NCBI GenBank assembly: GCA_016197365.1
Contig: JACPVS010000008.1
Span: forward strand, 124,001-188,000
Source of the DNA: Mycolicibacterium cosmeticum
Lineage (GTDB): Bacteria; Actinomycetota; Actinomycetes; Mycobacteriales; Mycobacteriaceae
Direction of reading: 5' to 3'
DNA length: 64,000 nt
The notes below the pieces were generated by a model. It worked only from the letters and a program-made list of their open reading frames with translations. It ran no database searches and was not told the DNA's origin. Below are positions 10,547-21,979 of the stretch, piece after piece; position 1 is the stretch's first letter; each line of letters begins with the position of its first letter. The position numbers were made by a program, and so were the translations under genes.

Positions 10547-11860
10547 ATGCCGCCTGACCTCGGCACCCTTGCCACCCGGTCCGACACCAAATTCATCCTC
10601 GCGCTGTTCGTCGACCTGCGCGGAAAGCCTTGCGCCAAACTGGTTCCCGTCGAGGCGATCGACCAGCTGGCCACCGAGGGAGTCGGCTTCGCCGGCTACG
10701 CCGTCGGCGCCATGGGCCAGGAACCCAAGGACCCCGACCTGGTCGCGATCCCCGACCCGGCGTCCTTCACCCCGATCCCGTTCATCAAAGAGGGCCTTGC
10801 CCTGGTGCACTGCGACCCGCACGTGGAAGGCAAGCCGTGGCCCTACGCGCCGCGGGTCATCCTCAAGAGCCTCATCCAGCAGACCGCCGACGCCGGTTTC
10901 GAACCGTGGGTCGGTGCCGAGGTGGAGTACTTCCTGCTGCGCCGCGACGCCGGCGGCAACCTGGTCACGGCCGACGCCGACGACAATGCCGCCCAACCCT
11001 GTTACGACGCACGGGGTGTCACCCGGATGTATGACCACCTCACCGCGATCTCCACGGCGATGAACGCGCTGGGCTGGTCCAACTACGCCAACGACCACGA
11101 AGACGGCAACGGGCAGTTCGAGCAGAACTTCGCGTTCGCCGATGCGCTGACCACCGCCGACCGGGTGATCACCCTGCGCTATCTGCTGTCGATGATCGCC
11201 GCCGAACGCGGCATGGTCGCCACGTTCATGCCCAAGCCCTTCGGTGATCGGACCGGAAACGGCCTGCACCTGCACATGTCGCTCACCAGCGCGGGCACCC
11301 CGGTGTTCCCCGCCGACTCCGAGGCCCCCGACGCACGCGGCCTCGGCCTGTCCGAGACCGCGTATGGATTCATCGGCGGCGTCCTGGACCACGCCTGCGC
11401 ACTACAAGCCGTCGTCGCCCCAACTGTCAACTCCTACAAGAGGACCGGGGCCACCACCACCGCGTCGGGCGCGTCGTGGGCGCCGCGCAAACCCAGCTAC
11501 GGCGGCAACGATCGCACCCACTACATCCGGGTGCCGGACAACCAGCGGGTCGAACTGCGCGGCGGCGACGGCTCGGCCAATCCGTACCTGGCCATCGCGG
11601 CCGCTCTCGGGGCCGGCATCGACGGGATCAAACGCAGCCTCGACCCCGGTGACGTCGGGGCGCAGGGTCCGGCGACCTTGCCGCCCACCTTGCTGCACGC
11701 CATCGACGAACTCCAGGCCGACCCGGTGATCACCGGCGTACTCGACGCCGCAGGGGACGGCGTCTCGTCCTACTTCGCCGGTGTCAAACGTGACGAGTTC
11801 TTCGCCTACCACGGCACCGTGTCGCCGTGGGAAGTCGACCAATACCTGACCGCTTTCTAG
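10547..11860 (+). CDS. glutamine synthetase family ligase (GlnT / gamma-glutamylmethylamide synthetase-like)
   Basis: A 437-residue ATP-dependent glutamate-amine ligase of the short type III (GlnT) group. Visible motifs are GAEVEYFLL (metal-binding Glu), NDHEDGNGQFEQNF, the ATP-site NGLHLHMSL and APTVNSYKR near the glutamate site. Known relatives make glutamine, gamma-glutamylmethylamide (GmaS) or gamma-glutamylpolyamines (PuuA). The neighbours (amt upstream; split glutamate-synthase proteins, a FAD amine oxidase and a PuuR-like regulator downstream) favour an amine other than ammonia as the acceptor, but this is inferred. The start has TAGGAG 6 bp upstream. Confidence 0.88.
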   Translation: MPPDLGTLATRSDTKFILALFVDLRGKPCAKLVPVEAIDQLATEGVGFAGYAVGAMGQEPKDPDLVAIPDPASFTPIPFIKEGLALVHCDPHVEGKPWPYAPRVILKSLIQQTADAGFEPWVGAEVEYFLLRRDAGGNLVTADADDNAAQPCYDARGVTRMYDHLTAISTAMNALGWSNYANDHEDGNGQFEQNFAFADALTTADRVITLRYLLSMIAAERGMVATFMPKPFGDRTGNGLHLHMSLTSAGTPVFPADSEAPDARGLGLSETAYGFIGGVLDHACALQAVVAPTVNSYKRTGATTTASGASWAPRKPSYGGNDRTHYIRVPDNQRVELRGGDGSANPYLAIAAALGAGIDGIKRSLDPGDVGAQGPATLPPTLLHAIDELQADPVITGVLDAAGDGVSSYFAGVKRDEFFAYHGTVSPWEVDQYLTAF

Positions 11861-11871
11861 AAAGGACCACC

Positions 11872-12741
11872 ATGTGCGGGATCGTGGGGTTGCACCTGCG
11901 CACACCGGAGCTCTACCCCCGGCTGGGCGAACTGCTCACCGGAATGCTCTGTGAAATGTCGGACCGCGGTTCGGATTCGGCCGGGGTGGCCGTCTACGGC
12001 GACCCGGTCTGGTCACCGCCTGGCCGCGGTGCCGTGTCGGTCACCGATATCGCTGCGGCACCCGCCCTCGGACCGGATGTGACGGTGGTACAGGTCGATT
12101 CGACCTATGTCCTGACCGCCGACACCCCGTCGGAGGAATTGCTCGCGCGGGTGCGGGCGGCCTGCCCGGAGGCACTGATCTCCGGATTCGGTGCAGATCT
12201 GGCCGTGCTCAAGGGAGTCGGTGATCCGCGGGCCCTGACCGAGGGCTGGGAGCTGGCCAAGGCTCAGGGCTGGCAGGGCGTCGGGCATACCCGGATGGCC
12301 ACCGAGTCGGCGGTGACCCCGTCGGGCTGCCATCCGTACACCGTCGGTCCGCAGCAGTGCCTGGTGCACAATGGTTCCTTCGCCAATCACGCCACCATCC
12401 GGCGCGAACTGCGCAGGGCGGGTGTGCACTTCGACAGCGAGAACGACACCGAAGTGGGCGCGAGGTTCGTCGCGAAACAACTGGCCGACGGGCGCGACGT
12501 GGAGAGCGCGCTCAAGGAGCTGTGCGCCACCTTTGATGGCTTCTACACGCTGCTGGTGTCCGATCGTGATTCGTTCGCGGTGGTGCGGGACGCCATCGCC
12601 TGCAAGCCGGCGGTGATCGCTGAGACATCCGACTGGGTGGCGATGGCCAGCGAGTACCGCGCGCTGGCCGGGCTGCCCGGCGTCGACGAAGCCAAGATCT
12701 GGGAACCGGAACCGGAGGTTGTGTACGCATGGACCAGATGA
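11872..12741 (+). CDS. class II glutamine amidotransferase (GlxB / MgsA-like)
   Basis: A 289-residue stand-alone Ntn-type amidotransferase equivalent to the N-terminal domain of large glutamate synthase. Met removal would expose the nucleophile Cys2 of MCGIVGLH; the conserved GHTRMAT and NGSFANH motifs and an ENDTEVGARF segment complete the site. The start at 11872 is forced by the need for the cysteine at position 2. It follows the ligase by 11 bp. In the N-methylglutamate pathway this subunit (MgsA) passes the amine from a gamma-glutamylamide; in rhizobial glx loci it is GlxB. Confidence 0.88.
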   Translation: MCGIVGLHLRTPELYPRLGELLTGMLCEMSDRGSDSAGVAVYGDPVWSPPGRGAVSVTDIAAAPALGPDVTVVQVDSTYVLTADTPSEELLARVRAACPEALISGFGADLAVLKGVGDPRALTEGWELAKAQGWQGVGHTRMATESAVTPSGCHPYTVGPQQCLVHNGSFANHATIRRELRRAGVHFDSENDTEVGARFVAKQLADGRDVESALKELCATFDGFYTLLVSDRDSFAVVRDAIACKPAVIAETSDWVAMASEYRALAGLPGVDEAKIWEPEPEVVYAWTR

Positions 12742-13418
12742 CCGTGACGCAATTCGATGTACGCACCACGCCGTTGCGTGAGGTGAACTCGACTCTGCAC
12801 CAACCGGATGTCAACGGCGAGTTCGTCATCGCCCACCCGGACGGCGCACACAACGTCGCCGTCGGACTCAACGCGCCGGTGCGGGTGAGCATCGAGGGGC
12901 ACGTCGGGTACTACGCCGCGGGCATGAACCAGCTCGCCGACGTCGTCATCGCGGGCAACGCCGGCACCGGCGTGGGCGAGAACATGATGAGCGGCACCGT
13001 GCGGGTCACGGGCAATGCCTCACAGTCCGCCGGTGCCACCGCGCACGGCGGGCTGTTGGTCATCGAGGGTGACGCGGCGGCACGCTGCGGGATCTCGATG
13101 AAGGGCGTCGACATCGTGGTCGGCGGCAGCATCGGCCACATGAGTGCCTTCATGGCCCAGGCCGGGCGCCTCGTCGTACGCGGCGATGCCGGTGAGGCAC
13201 TGGGTGATTCGATCTACGAGGCACGGCTCTACGTGCGCGGCGAGGTCGCCTCCCTCGGCGCGGACTGCGTGGCCAAGCCGATGCGTCCCGAACACCACAC
13301 GGAACTGGCCGAACTGCTGGCCGCGGCCGGTTACACCGATGACACCGCGGAGTACACCCGGTACGGATCGGCCCGAAACCTCTATCACTTCCACGTCGAC
13401 AACTCTGCGAGCTACTGA
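12738..13418 (+). CDS. GXGXG-domain protein, glutamate synthase C-terminal-like (GlxC / MgsB-like)
   Basis: About 226 residues forming the right-handed beta-helix found at the C-terminus of GltB. Repeated Gly turns (GNAGTGVGE, GNASQSAGA, GDAAARCG, GDAGEALGD) mark successive helix rungs. It has no catalytic site of its own and serves as a structural subunit joining the amidotransferase and FMN subunits. The ATG overlaps the previous stop as ATGA, indicating translational coupling; an ATG 9 bp earlier is also in frame. Confidence 0.88.
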   Translation: MTVTQFDVRTTPLREVNSTLHQPDVNGEFVIAHPDGAHNVAVGLNAPVRVSIEGHVGYYAAGMNQLADVVIAGNAGTGVGENMMSGTVRVTGNASQSAGATAHGGLLVIEGDAAARCGISMKGVDIVVGGSIGHMSAFMAQAGRLVVRGDAGEALGDSIYEARLYVRGEVASLGADCVAKPMRPEHHTELAELLAAAGYTDDTAEYTRYGSARNLYHFHVDNSASY

Positions 13419-13419
13419 C

Positions 13420-14745
13420 ATGACTTCTGTAGACGACCGGGCCCGGCTGGGCCTGCGTGAATCCGCCACCTTCGACCGCCCCACCATCGCCGCGATCCAG
13501 CGGGCCGCGGAGACGGGGATCTACGACATCCGCGGCTGGGGCGCCAAACGCGCCCTGCCGCATTTCGACGACCTGCTGTTCCTGGGCGCGTCGATGTCGC
13601 GCTACCCGCTGGAAGGGTACCGCGAGCGCTGCGGCACCGATGTCGTGCTCGGCGACCGGCACGCCAAACAACCACTGCACCTGGATATCCCGGTCACCAT
13701 TGCGGGCATGAGTTTCGGCGCGCTGTCCGGGCCTGCCAAGGAGGCACTGGGCCGCGGCGCCAGCGCGGCCGGCACTTCCACCACCACCGGGGACGGCGGC
13801 ATGACCCCCGAAGAACGCGGGCAATCGAAGAACCTGGTGTACCAGTACCTTCCTTCGCGGTACGGGATGAATCCCGACGACCTGCGCAAGGCCGATGCCA
13901 TCGAGGTGGTACTCGGCCAGGGCGCCAAGCCCGGTGGCGGCGGAATGCTGTTGGGGCAGAAGATCTCCCCGCGAGTCGCCGGGATGCGCACCCTGCCCGA
14001 GGGCATCGATCAGCGCAGCGCCTGCCGGCACCCGGACTGGACCGGACCCGATGACCTGACCATCAAGATCAACGAGCTGCGTGAGATCACCGACTGGGAG
14101 AAGCCGATCTACGTCAAGGTCGGGGCCACCCGCACCTATTACGACGTCAAGCTCGCCGTGCATGCAGGTGCCGACGTGGTGGTGGTCGACGGGATGCAGG
14201 GCGGCACCGCCGCGACGCAGGATGTGTTCATCGAGCACGTCGGCATCCCGACGCTGGCCGCTGTGCCGCAGGCAGTCCAAGCCCTGCAAGAACTCGACGT
14301 CCACCGGAAAGTTCAACTCATCGTGTCCGGCGGCATCCGCTCCGGTGCCGACGTCGCCAAGGCCTTGGCGTTGGGCGCCGACGCGGTGGCCATCGGCACG
14401 GCTGCACTGATCGCCCTGGGCGACAACCATCCCCGCTACGCCGCCGAGTACGAAAAGCTCGGCAGCGCAGCCGGTTTCTACGACGACTTCCAGGACGGCC
14501 GCGACCCCGCAGGCATCAGCACCCAGGACCCCGACCTGGCGGCGCGGTTCGACCCGATCGAGGGGGGCCGGCGGCTGGCCAACTACCTGCGGGTGCTCAC
14601 CATGGAGGCCCAGACCATCGCCCGCGCCTGCGGTAAGGCGCACGTCACCCACCTCGAGCCCGAGGACCTGGTGGCCGTCACCATCGAAGCGGCCGCCATG
14701 GCCAGGGTGCCGCTGGCCGGCACGAACTGGATTCCCGGGACATGA
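13420..14745 (+). CDS. FMN-binding glutamate-synthase-like protein (GlxD / MgsC-like)
   Basis: A 441-residue TIM-barrel FMN protein equivalent to the central domain of GltB, containing GDGGMTPEER, GQGAKPGGGGML, KVGATRTYYD and SGGIRSGADVAKAL, the last being the FMN phosphate site. It would combine the amine with 2-oxoglutarate. The cysteine cluster that binds the 3Fe-4S centre in true glutamate synthases (a CPVGVATQ-type motif) is replaced here by DPAGISTQDP, so an iron-sulfur centre is not expected. That suits an NAD(P)H-independent N-alkylglutamate synthase rather than ammonia assimilation. The ATG follows the previous stop by one base. Confidence 0.87.
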   Translation: MTSVDDRARLGLRESATFDRPTIAAIQRAAETGIYDIRGWGAKRALPHFDDLLFLGASMSRYPLEGYRERCGTDVVLGDRHAKQPLHLDIPVTIAGMSFGALSGPAKEALGRGASAAGTSTTTGDGGMTPEERGQSKNLVYQYLPSRYGMNPDDLRKADAIEVVLGQGAKPGGGGMLLGQKISPRVAGMRTLPEGIDQRSACRHPDWTGPDDLTIKINELREITDWEKPIYVKVGATRTYYDVKLAVHAGADVVVVDGMQGGTAATQDVFIEHVGIPTLAAVPQAVQALQELDVHRKVQLIVSGGIRSGADVAKALALGADAVAIGTAALIALGDNHPRYAAEYEKLGSAAGFYDDFQDGRDPAGISTQDPDLAARFDPIEGGRRLANYLRVLTMEAQTIARACGKAHVTHLEPEDLVAVTIEAAAMARVPLAGTNWIPGT

Positions 14746-15926
14746 CCACCGCAGAGGTCGTGATCATCGGCGGCGGTTTGGAAGGCGCCGCGGCAGCGTG
14801 GGCCCTGAGCGGGCGCGGGATCAGCGATGTCTTTGTCGCCGAACGCAATACCGTCGGGTCCGGGATGACCGGTAAGTCCAGCGGTATCGTGCGGTGCCAC
14901 TACGGCGTCAGCTCGCTGGCGGCGATGGCAGCGGTGGGACTGGAGGTTTTCGAGCAGGCGCAGGATATCTTCGGGACTGACATCGGCTTCCGGCAGACCG
15001 GTTACGTCGTCGGCGTCGGTGAACACAACGTGGACAGCATGCGCAAAAGCCTGGCTGCCCAACGTGAAGTCGGCGTGCAGACCGAGGAGATCGACGCGGC
15101 CGAGGTCGCCGCGATGTGGCCGTGGGCCGACCTGGAACCGTTCGCTGCCTTCGGCTGGGAGGCCCGGGGCGGCTACGGCGACGCTTATCAGACCGCGCAG
15201 GCCTTCTCGGTGTCTGCGCGCGCGGCCGGGGTACGGGTCCGGCAGGGCACCGAGGTCGCCGGGCTGATCATCCACGGCGACAAGGTCACCGGGGTGCGCC
15301 TGGCCGACGGCACGGAGGTGTCGGCAGGCACGGTCGTCGTCGCCACCGGGGTGTGGACCCGACCGTTCCTGGCACCCTACGGCGTCGACGTGCCCATCGA
15401 GGTGCACCGCGAACAGATCATGATGATCAAACCCGGCGTGGATGTCGGGCAGGTGCCGGTGTTCTCCGATCTGGTTTCCCTGCAATACATCCGGCCCGAA
15501 CCGAACGGTGAGCTGCTGTTCGGGAACTCCGATCTGGTCGCGCTGGACATCGCCGATCCCGACGCGTACTCCAATCGCGCCGACGACGCGTTCGTCGACC
15601 TCACCGTCGACAAGATCAGTACCCGCTTCCCCGGGCTCACCGACGCCGCCATTGCCGGCAGCTACGCGGGTTGTTACGACGTCACCCCGGACTGGAATCC
15701 GGTGATCTCCCGCACCGGCATCGACGGACTCATCGTGGCGGCCGGGTTCAGCGGTCACGGCTTCAAGATCGCCCCTGCGGTCGGTCGCCTCGTCGCTGAT
15801 CTGGTCGTGGATGGGCGCAGCGCGGACCCGCGGATCCCGGAGGCCGATTTCCGGTTGTCCCGGTTCGCCGAGGAAGATCTACTCAGGAGCCCGTACCCGT
15901 ACGTCGGTGCGGGCGAGATGCGGTAG
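14742..15926 (+). CDS. FAD-dependent amine oxidoreductase (DAO family, sarcosine oxidase beta-like)
   Basis: A 394-residue flavoprotein with an N-terminal IIGGGLEGAAAAW dinucleotide-binding motif, an internal VATGVWTRPF strand and the C-terminal AAGFSGHGFKIAPAVGRL motif of DAO-type oxidases. Such enzymes oxidise secondary amines such as sarcosine, N-methylglutamate or gamma-glutamylputrescine. Its ATG overlaps the preceding stop (ATGA), so it is part of the same operon and probably oxidises the product of the upstream synthase back to glutamate plus an aldehyde. The additional subunits of heterotetrameric N-methylglutamate dehydrogenase are not encoded nearby, so it would work alone or with an unseen partner. 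Confidence 0.88.
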   Translation: MTTAEVVIIGGGLEGAAAAWALSGRGISDVFVAERNTVGSGMTGKSSGIVRCHYGVSSLAAMAAVGLEVFEQAQDIFGTDIGFRQTGYVVGVGEHNVDSMRKSLAAQREVGVQTEEIDAAEVAAMWPWADLEPFAAFGWEARGGYGDAYQTAQAFSVSARAAGVRVRQGTEVAGLIIHGDKVTGVRLADGTEVSAGTVVVATGVWTRPFLAPYGVDVPIEVHREQIMMIKPGVDVGQVPVFSDLVSLQYIRPEPNGELLFGNSDLVALDIADPDAYSNRADDAFVDLTVDKISTRFPGLTDAAIAGSYAGCYDVTPDWNPVISRTGIDGLIVAAGFSGHGFKIAPAVGRLVADLVVDGRSADPRIPEADFRLSRFAEEDLLRSPYPYVGAGEMR

Positions 15927-15941
15927 GACAGGAGTGCCCAG

Positions 15942-16586
15942 GTGAGCGACCTTCCCCTGCTTCGTAATTCCGGCACGGCGCGGGACCGGGATCCGCAGGC
16001 GCCGGCCGACGACCTCGAGTTCGAGGCGGCGATCGGCCGCAATGTGCGCCAGTTGCGGCTGGCGCAGGGACTCACCGTCGCGGAGATGGCCGCACGCGTC
16101 GGGATCTCCAAGGCGATGCTGTCCAAGATCGAGAACGCCCAGACATCCTGCAGCCTGTCCACGCTGGCGCTGCTGGCCAAGGGTCTCGACGTGCCGGTGA
16201 CCAGCCTGTTCCGCGGGGCTGACGTAGAACGCCCGGCCGCGTTCGTGAAATCGGGCACCGGGGCGCGCATCGTGCGCAACGGGACCAAGGAGGGGCACGA
16301 GTATCAGCTGCTGAGCTCGCTGCGCGGCGAGCACAAACGCCTGGAATGTCTGCACGTGACGCTGAACGAGAAGAGCCGGACCTATCCGCTGTTCCAGCAT
16401 CCGGGCACCGAGTTCATCTTCATGCTCGAAGGCGTGATGGATTACAGCCACAGCCGGTCGGTCTACCGGCTGCACTCGGGTGACTCACTGCAGATGGACG
16501 GCGAGGGCGCACACGGGCCGGTGGATCTGGTGCAGGTGCCGATCCGGTTTCTGTCGGTGATCGCCTTCCCGGACACCCAGGTCTGA
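15942..16586 (+). CDS. XRE-cupin transcriptional regulator (PuuR-like)
   Basis: A 214-residue regulator with an XRE helix-turn-helix (GLTVAEMAARVGISKAMLSK, about residues 46-65) and a C-terminal cupin sensor (GTEFIFMLEGVM ... LHSGDSLQMDG). It is the last gene of the amt-linked operon, 15 bp after the oxidase, beginning with GTG behind CAGGAG. PuuR in E. coli has the same architecture and controls gamma-glutamylputrescine metabolism, so this protein probably senses the amine or its glutamyl adduct. It ends base to base against a convergent small secreted protein gene. Confidence 0.88.
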   Translation: MSDLPLLRNSGTARDRDPQAPADDLEFEAAIGRNVRQLRLAQGLTVAEMAARVGISKAMLSKIENAQTSCSLSTLALLAKGLDVPVTSLFRGADVERPAAFVKSGTGARIVRNGTKEGHEYQLLSSLRGEHKRLECLHVTLNEKSRTYPLFQHPGTEFIFMLEGVMDYSHSRSVYRLHSGDSLQMDGEGAHGPVDLVQVPIRFLSVIAFPDTQV

Positions 16587-16736
16587 CTACTGCCCCTGGT
16601 AGGCGGCGTGGGCAAGGCTCGACGACTCCAGACCGGACACCCCACCCGCGGCGCCGAAGAGACCGAGGGCGGCCACACCGAGAACGCCGGCGGCCAGGAT
16701 GGGGGCGGCGAGGGCCTTGGCGATTTTGTTCATCAT
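16587..16736 (-). CDS. small secreted peptide
   Basis: A 49-residue product: MMNKIAK then a long Ala/Gly/Leu-rich hydrophobic segment and a short Ser-rich mature end finishing AAYQGQ. It looks like an exported mini-protein of the type common in mycobacteria, possibly cleaved after LAHA. AAAGGA lies 6 bp before the ATG at 16736, which supports translation. Function unknown; its stop directly abuts the stop of the convergent XRE-cupin gene. Confidence 0.55.
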   Translation of the reverse strand: MMNKIAKALAAPILAAGVLGVAALGLFGAAGGVSGLESSSLAHAAYQGQ

Positions 16737-16853
16737 TCGAGTTCCTTTGTCTGCGTATGCTGTTGATACAGACATTGCCGCGGAAGTGATCGCCGATCTG
16801 TCGGGTGACCGGTGGATGATGCGGAGGAGTCCGGCGTCCCCCGATCGGGGGAA

Positions 16854-19897
<3,044 letters not shown>

Positions 19898-19915
<18 letters not shown>

Positions 19916-20275
19916 GACGATGTGGCCACGGATCTTCGGCGCAGTGGCGAGCCGTTGATCGCCGAGGTGTTCGCCCTGATCGAGCGCCGCATGGGCGAGC
20001 CACTGTCCCTGCGCGACGTGGCCGCCGAACTCGGGTTGACTCCCGGACATCTGACCACCGTGGTACGCCGGCGCACCGGGCGCACGGTGCAGGAGTGGAT
20101 CGTCGAACGACGGATGACCGAAGCCCGCGCCCTGCTCGACGGGACCGAGCTGTCGGTCGCCGAGATCGCCCGCCGCATCGGGATCGGTGACCCCGCCTAT
20201 TTCGCCCGAGTCTTCCGTCGCCACCACGGCCAGTCGCCACGGCGTTGGCGAGCCTTGCCCGACCACCAAATGTAG
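19898..20275 (+). CDS. AraC-family DNA-binding domain, N-terminally truncated
   Basis: About 125 residues holding both helix-turn-helix units of an AraC regulator: EPLSLRDVAAELGLTPGHLT and then ELSVAEIARRIGIGDPAYFA, ending FRRHHGQSPRRWR. The N-terminal sensor domain (normally about 150 residues) is absent; sequence before roughly 19.92 kb in this frame is antisense to the methyltransferase remnant. An ATG at 19898 preceded by AGGTG could allow expression of the free DNA-binding domain, so it may be functional or a pseudogene. It lies next to an oxygenase-methyltransferase operon. Confidence 0.55.
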
Positions 20276-20402
20276 GGGCCCGGGTACGTCGGCGCCACTG
20301 CCCGTTGTGCCACGCCGCGACCTCTGCCGAAACCCGATTGCCCGGCAAGGGCTTTCGGCTCCGCTGGGGCTAGTAACGGGTCAGTGCGCAATGCATAACG
20401 AC

Positions 20403-20456
20403 TTGATGCACTTGCGTACACAACGATACAAACGCTGGTACCAATTGCTCTAGCAA
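20403..20456 (+). promoter_or_regulatory. possible promoter and operator before the diiron oxygenase
   Basis: The 272-bp gap 20276-20547 is less GC-rich than its surroundings. It contains TTGATG-N16-GATACA and, just downstream, a small palindrome TTGCT-CT-AGCAA (20445-20456). These could be a promoter and an operator for the oxygenase operon, perhaps for the adjacent AraC-like protein. Motif evidence only. Confidence 0.25.
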
Positions 20457-20547
20457 CAAGCTGGATGGAGATCGGTATGCAATGGCATTGTCCGCCGGCA
20501 CCGCGCGTCGAGACACCGGCGCCGGTCCGCATGGGTGCTGACCTGCA

Positions 20548-21939
20548 ATGTCAGCGCCCACAGGCGGACTCCGGGCACGCCAGATGCCGACGGATCCCCG
20601 GTTCGGCACCGCGCGGCGTCAGATCGCGCAGCAAATGACATTACTTAGCCAGGCGGACGACACGTCCGGTGCCGACTACTCCGAGAGAGTCAGTGCACTC
20701 ACCGACGCGATGTCCCGCCTCAGTTTCGATCCCTACGTCGACATCGACTGGGACGCACCCGAGAACGCAGTAGACGCAAATGATCCACGCTGGCAACTGG
20801 ATCCGAGTGCGGCTCCGATCGCGGCAACGCGATGGCATGACGAACAGTCGCTGCAGCGCCGTACCGACATGGGCCGCTGGATGACCGCGAACATGCTCAA
20901 GGTCACCCTTCAGTTCGAGATGATGCTGATCCGTGGAGTGGTGCACTACGCCGGCTCACTGCCGAACGGCGCCAACATCTTCCGGTATCTGCTCCACGAA
21001 CTGTCCGACGAGTGTCATCACATCCAGATGTTCCAGGAGTTCGTCAACCGCACGGGCGACGACGTTCCCGGCATGCGCCGCGCATCACGGATCATCGGGC
21101 CGATCTTCGCCTTCATCGGCGGCTACGCCAACATCTTCCTCTTCATCGGTGTGCTGTGCGGCGAACAGCCACTGCATTTCCAGCAGACGCTGCAGCATCG
21201 GGGCGCGGCGCAGGTAACCCCACTGCTCAACCGCATCACCTCGATCCACCTGGCCGAAGAAGCACGGCACATCACTTTCGCCGATATCCATCTGACGCAG
21301 CGCATCAAGAGCGCCGGGCGCCTGCGCCGAGCGTTCTACGCCATCACCTTTCCGTTCTTCCTGCGCTGGCTCATCGGCGAGATGCTTACTCCACCAAGAG
21401 CATTCGTCCGCGAGTTCGGGATTCCGCGCCGGGTGTTCAAATCGGCGTACTGGCGCAGCGACTACTCACGCAAGCTCATGGCGGAATCCGCGTCCGACGT
21501 TCGCCGCCTCGCCGACGAACTCGGCCTGCGCACGACATGGTCGCGCTGGATCTGGCGGCTGTTGGGCATCGACGGGCGCATGCCGCGCTACCGCGGCGAA
21601 CCGGATCGAAGTCCTGCGATCACCCTGGTCGACGAGCGTCGAGGGGTGGTCTGGGCCCGCTTCACGGCCGCGGTGCTGATGGCGGGGGTGGCCCTGCTGG
21701 CCACCCCGGACGGACTACGCATCATCGCCGTCGCCGCCGCGGGGACGGCCACCTGGGTGGTCTACCACACACTGCGGGAGCGACGAGGCGGCGTAGTGGG
21801 CAACCAGCCCTTCGAATGGCCGAGGTTTCTGGTCTGGGTTGCGGTGTGCGTCACCATGATTCCCGCCGGCGGTTTGATCGGCCTCGCCTTGGTGGTGCTC
21901 ATGATCCTTGCGCTCGCCGAATGGACACCCACCGCATGA
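20548..21939 (+). CDS. AurF-type diiron oxygenase with membrane C-terminus
   Basis: A 463-residue protein. The ferritin-like domain carries what appears to be the full AurF ligand set: Glu124, Glu155 and His158 (DECHHI), Glu206 (CGEQPLHF), His234, Glu238 and His241 (HLAEEARHI), with spacings close to those of the p-aminobenzoate N-oxygenase AurF. Relatives oxidise arylamines or other small substrates with O2. Unlike AurF, a C-terminal extension after residue 365 contains three to four predicted membrane helices (VVWARFTAAVLMAGVALLA, then a later pair), so it is probably membrane-bound. The substrate is unknown. It is followed 40 bp later by a methyltransferase gene. An ATG at 20584 is an alternative start. 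Confidence 0.8.
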   Translation: MSAPTGGLRARQMPTDPRFGTARRQIAQQMTLLSQADDTSGADYSERVSALTDAMSRLSFDPYVDIDWDAPENAVDANDPRWQLDPSAAPIAATRWHDEQSLQRRTDMGRWMTANMLKVTLQFEMMLIRGVVHYAGSLPNGANIFRYLLHELSDECHHIQMFQEFVNRTGDDVPGMRRASRIIGPIFAFIGGYANIFLFIGVLCGEQPLHFQQTLQHRGAAQVTPLLNRITSIHLAEEARHITFADIHLTQRIKSAGRLRRAFYAITFPFFLRWLIGEMLTPPRAFVREFGIPRRVFKSAYWRSDYSRKLMAESASDVRRLADELGLRTTWSRWIWRLLGIDGRMPRYRGEPDRSPAITLVDERRGVVWARFTAAVLMAGVALLATPDGLRIIAVAAAGTATWVVYHTLRERRGGVVGNQPFEWPRFLVWVAVCVTMIPAGGLIGLALVVLMILALAEWTPTA

Positions 21940-21979
21940 CCGAACAGACACTGACCCTGGATCAACCGGAAAGGCTGAA

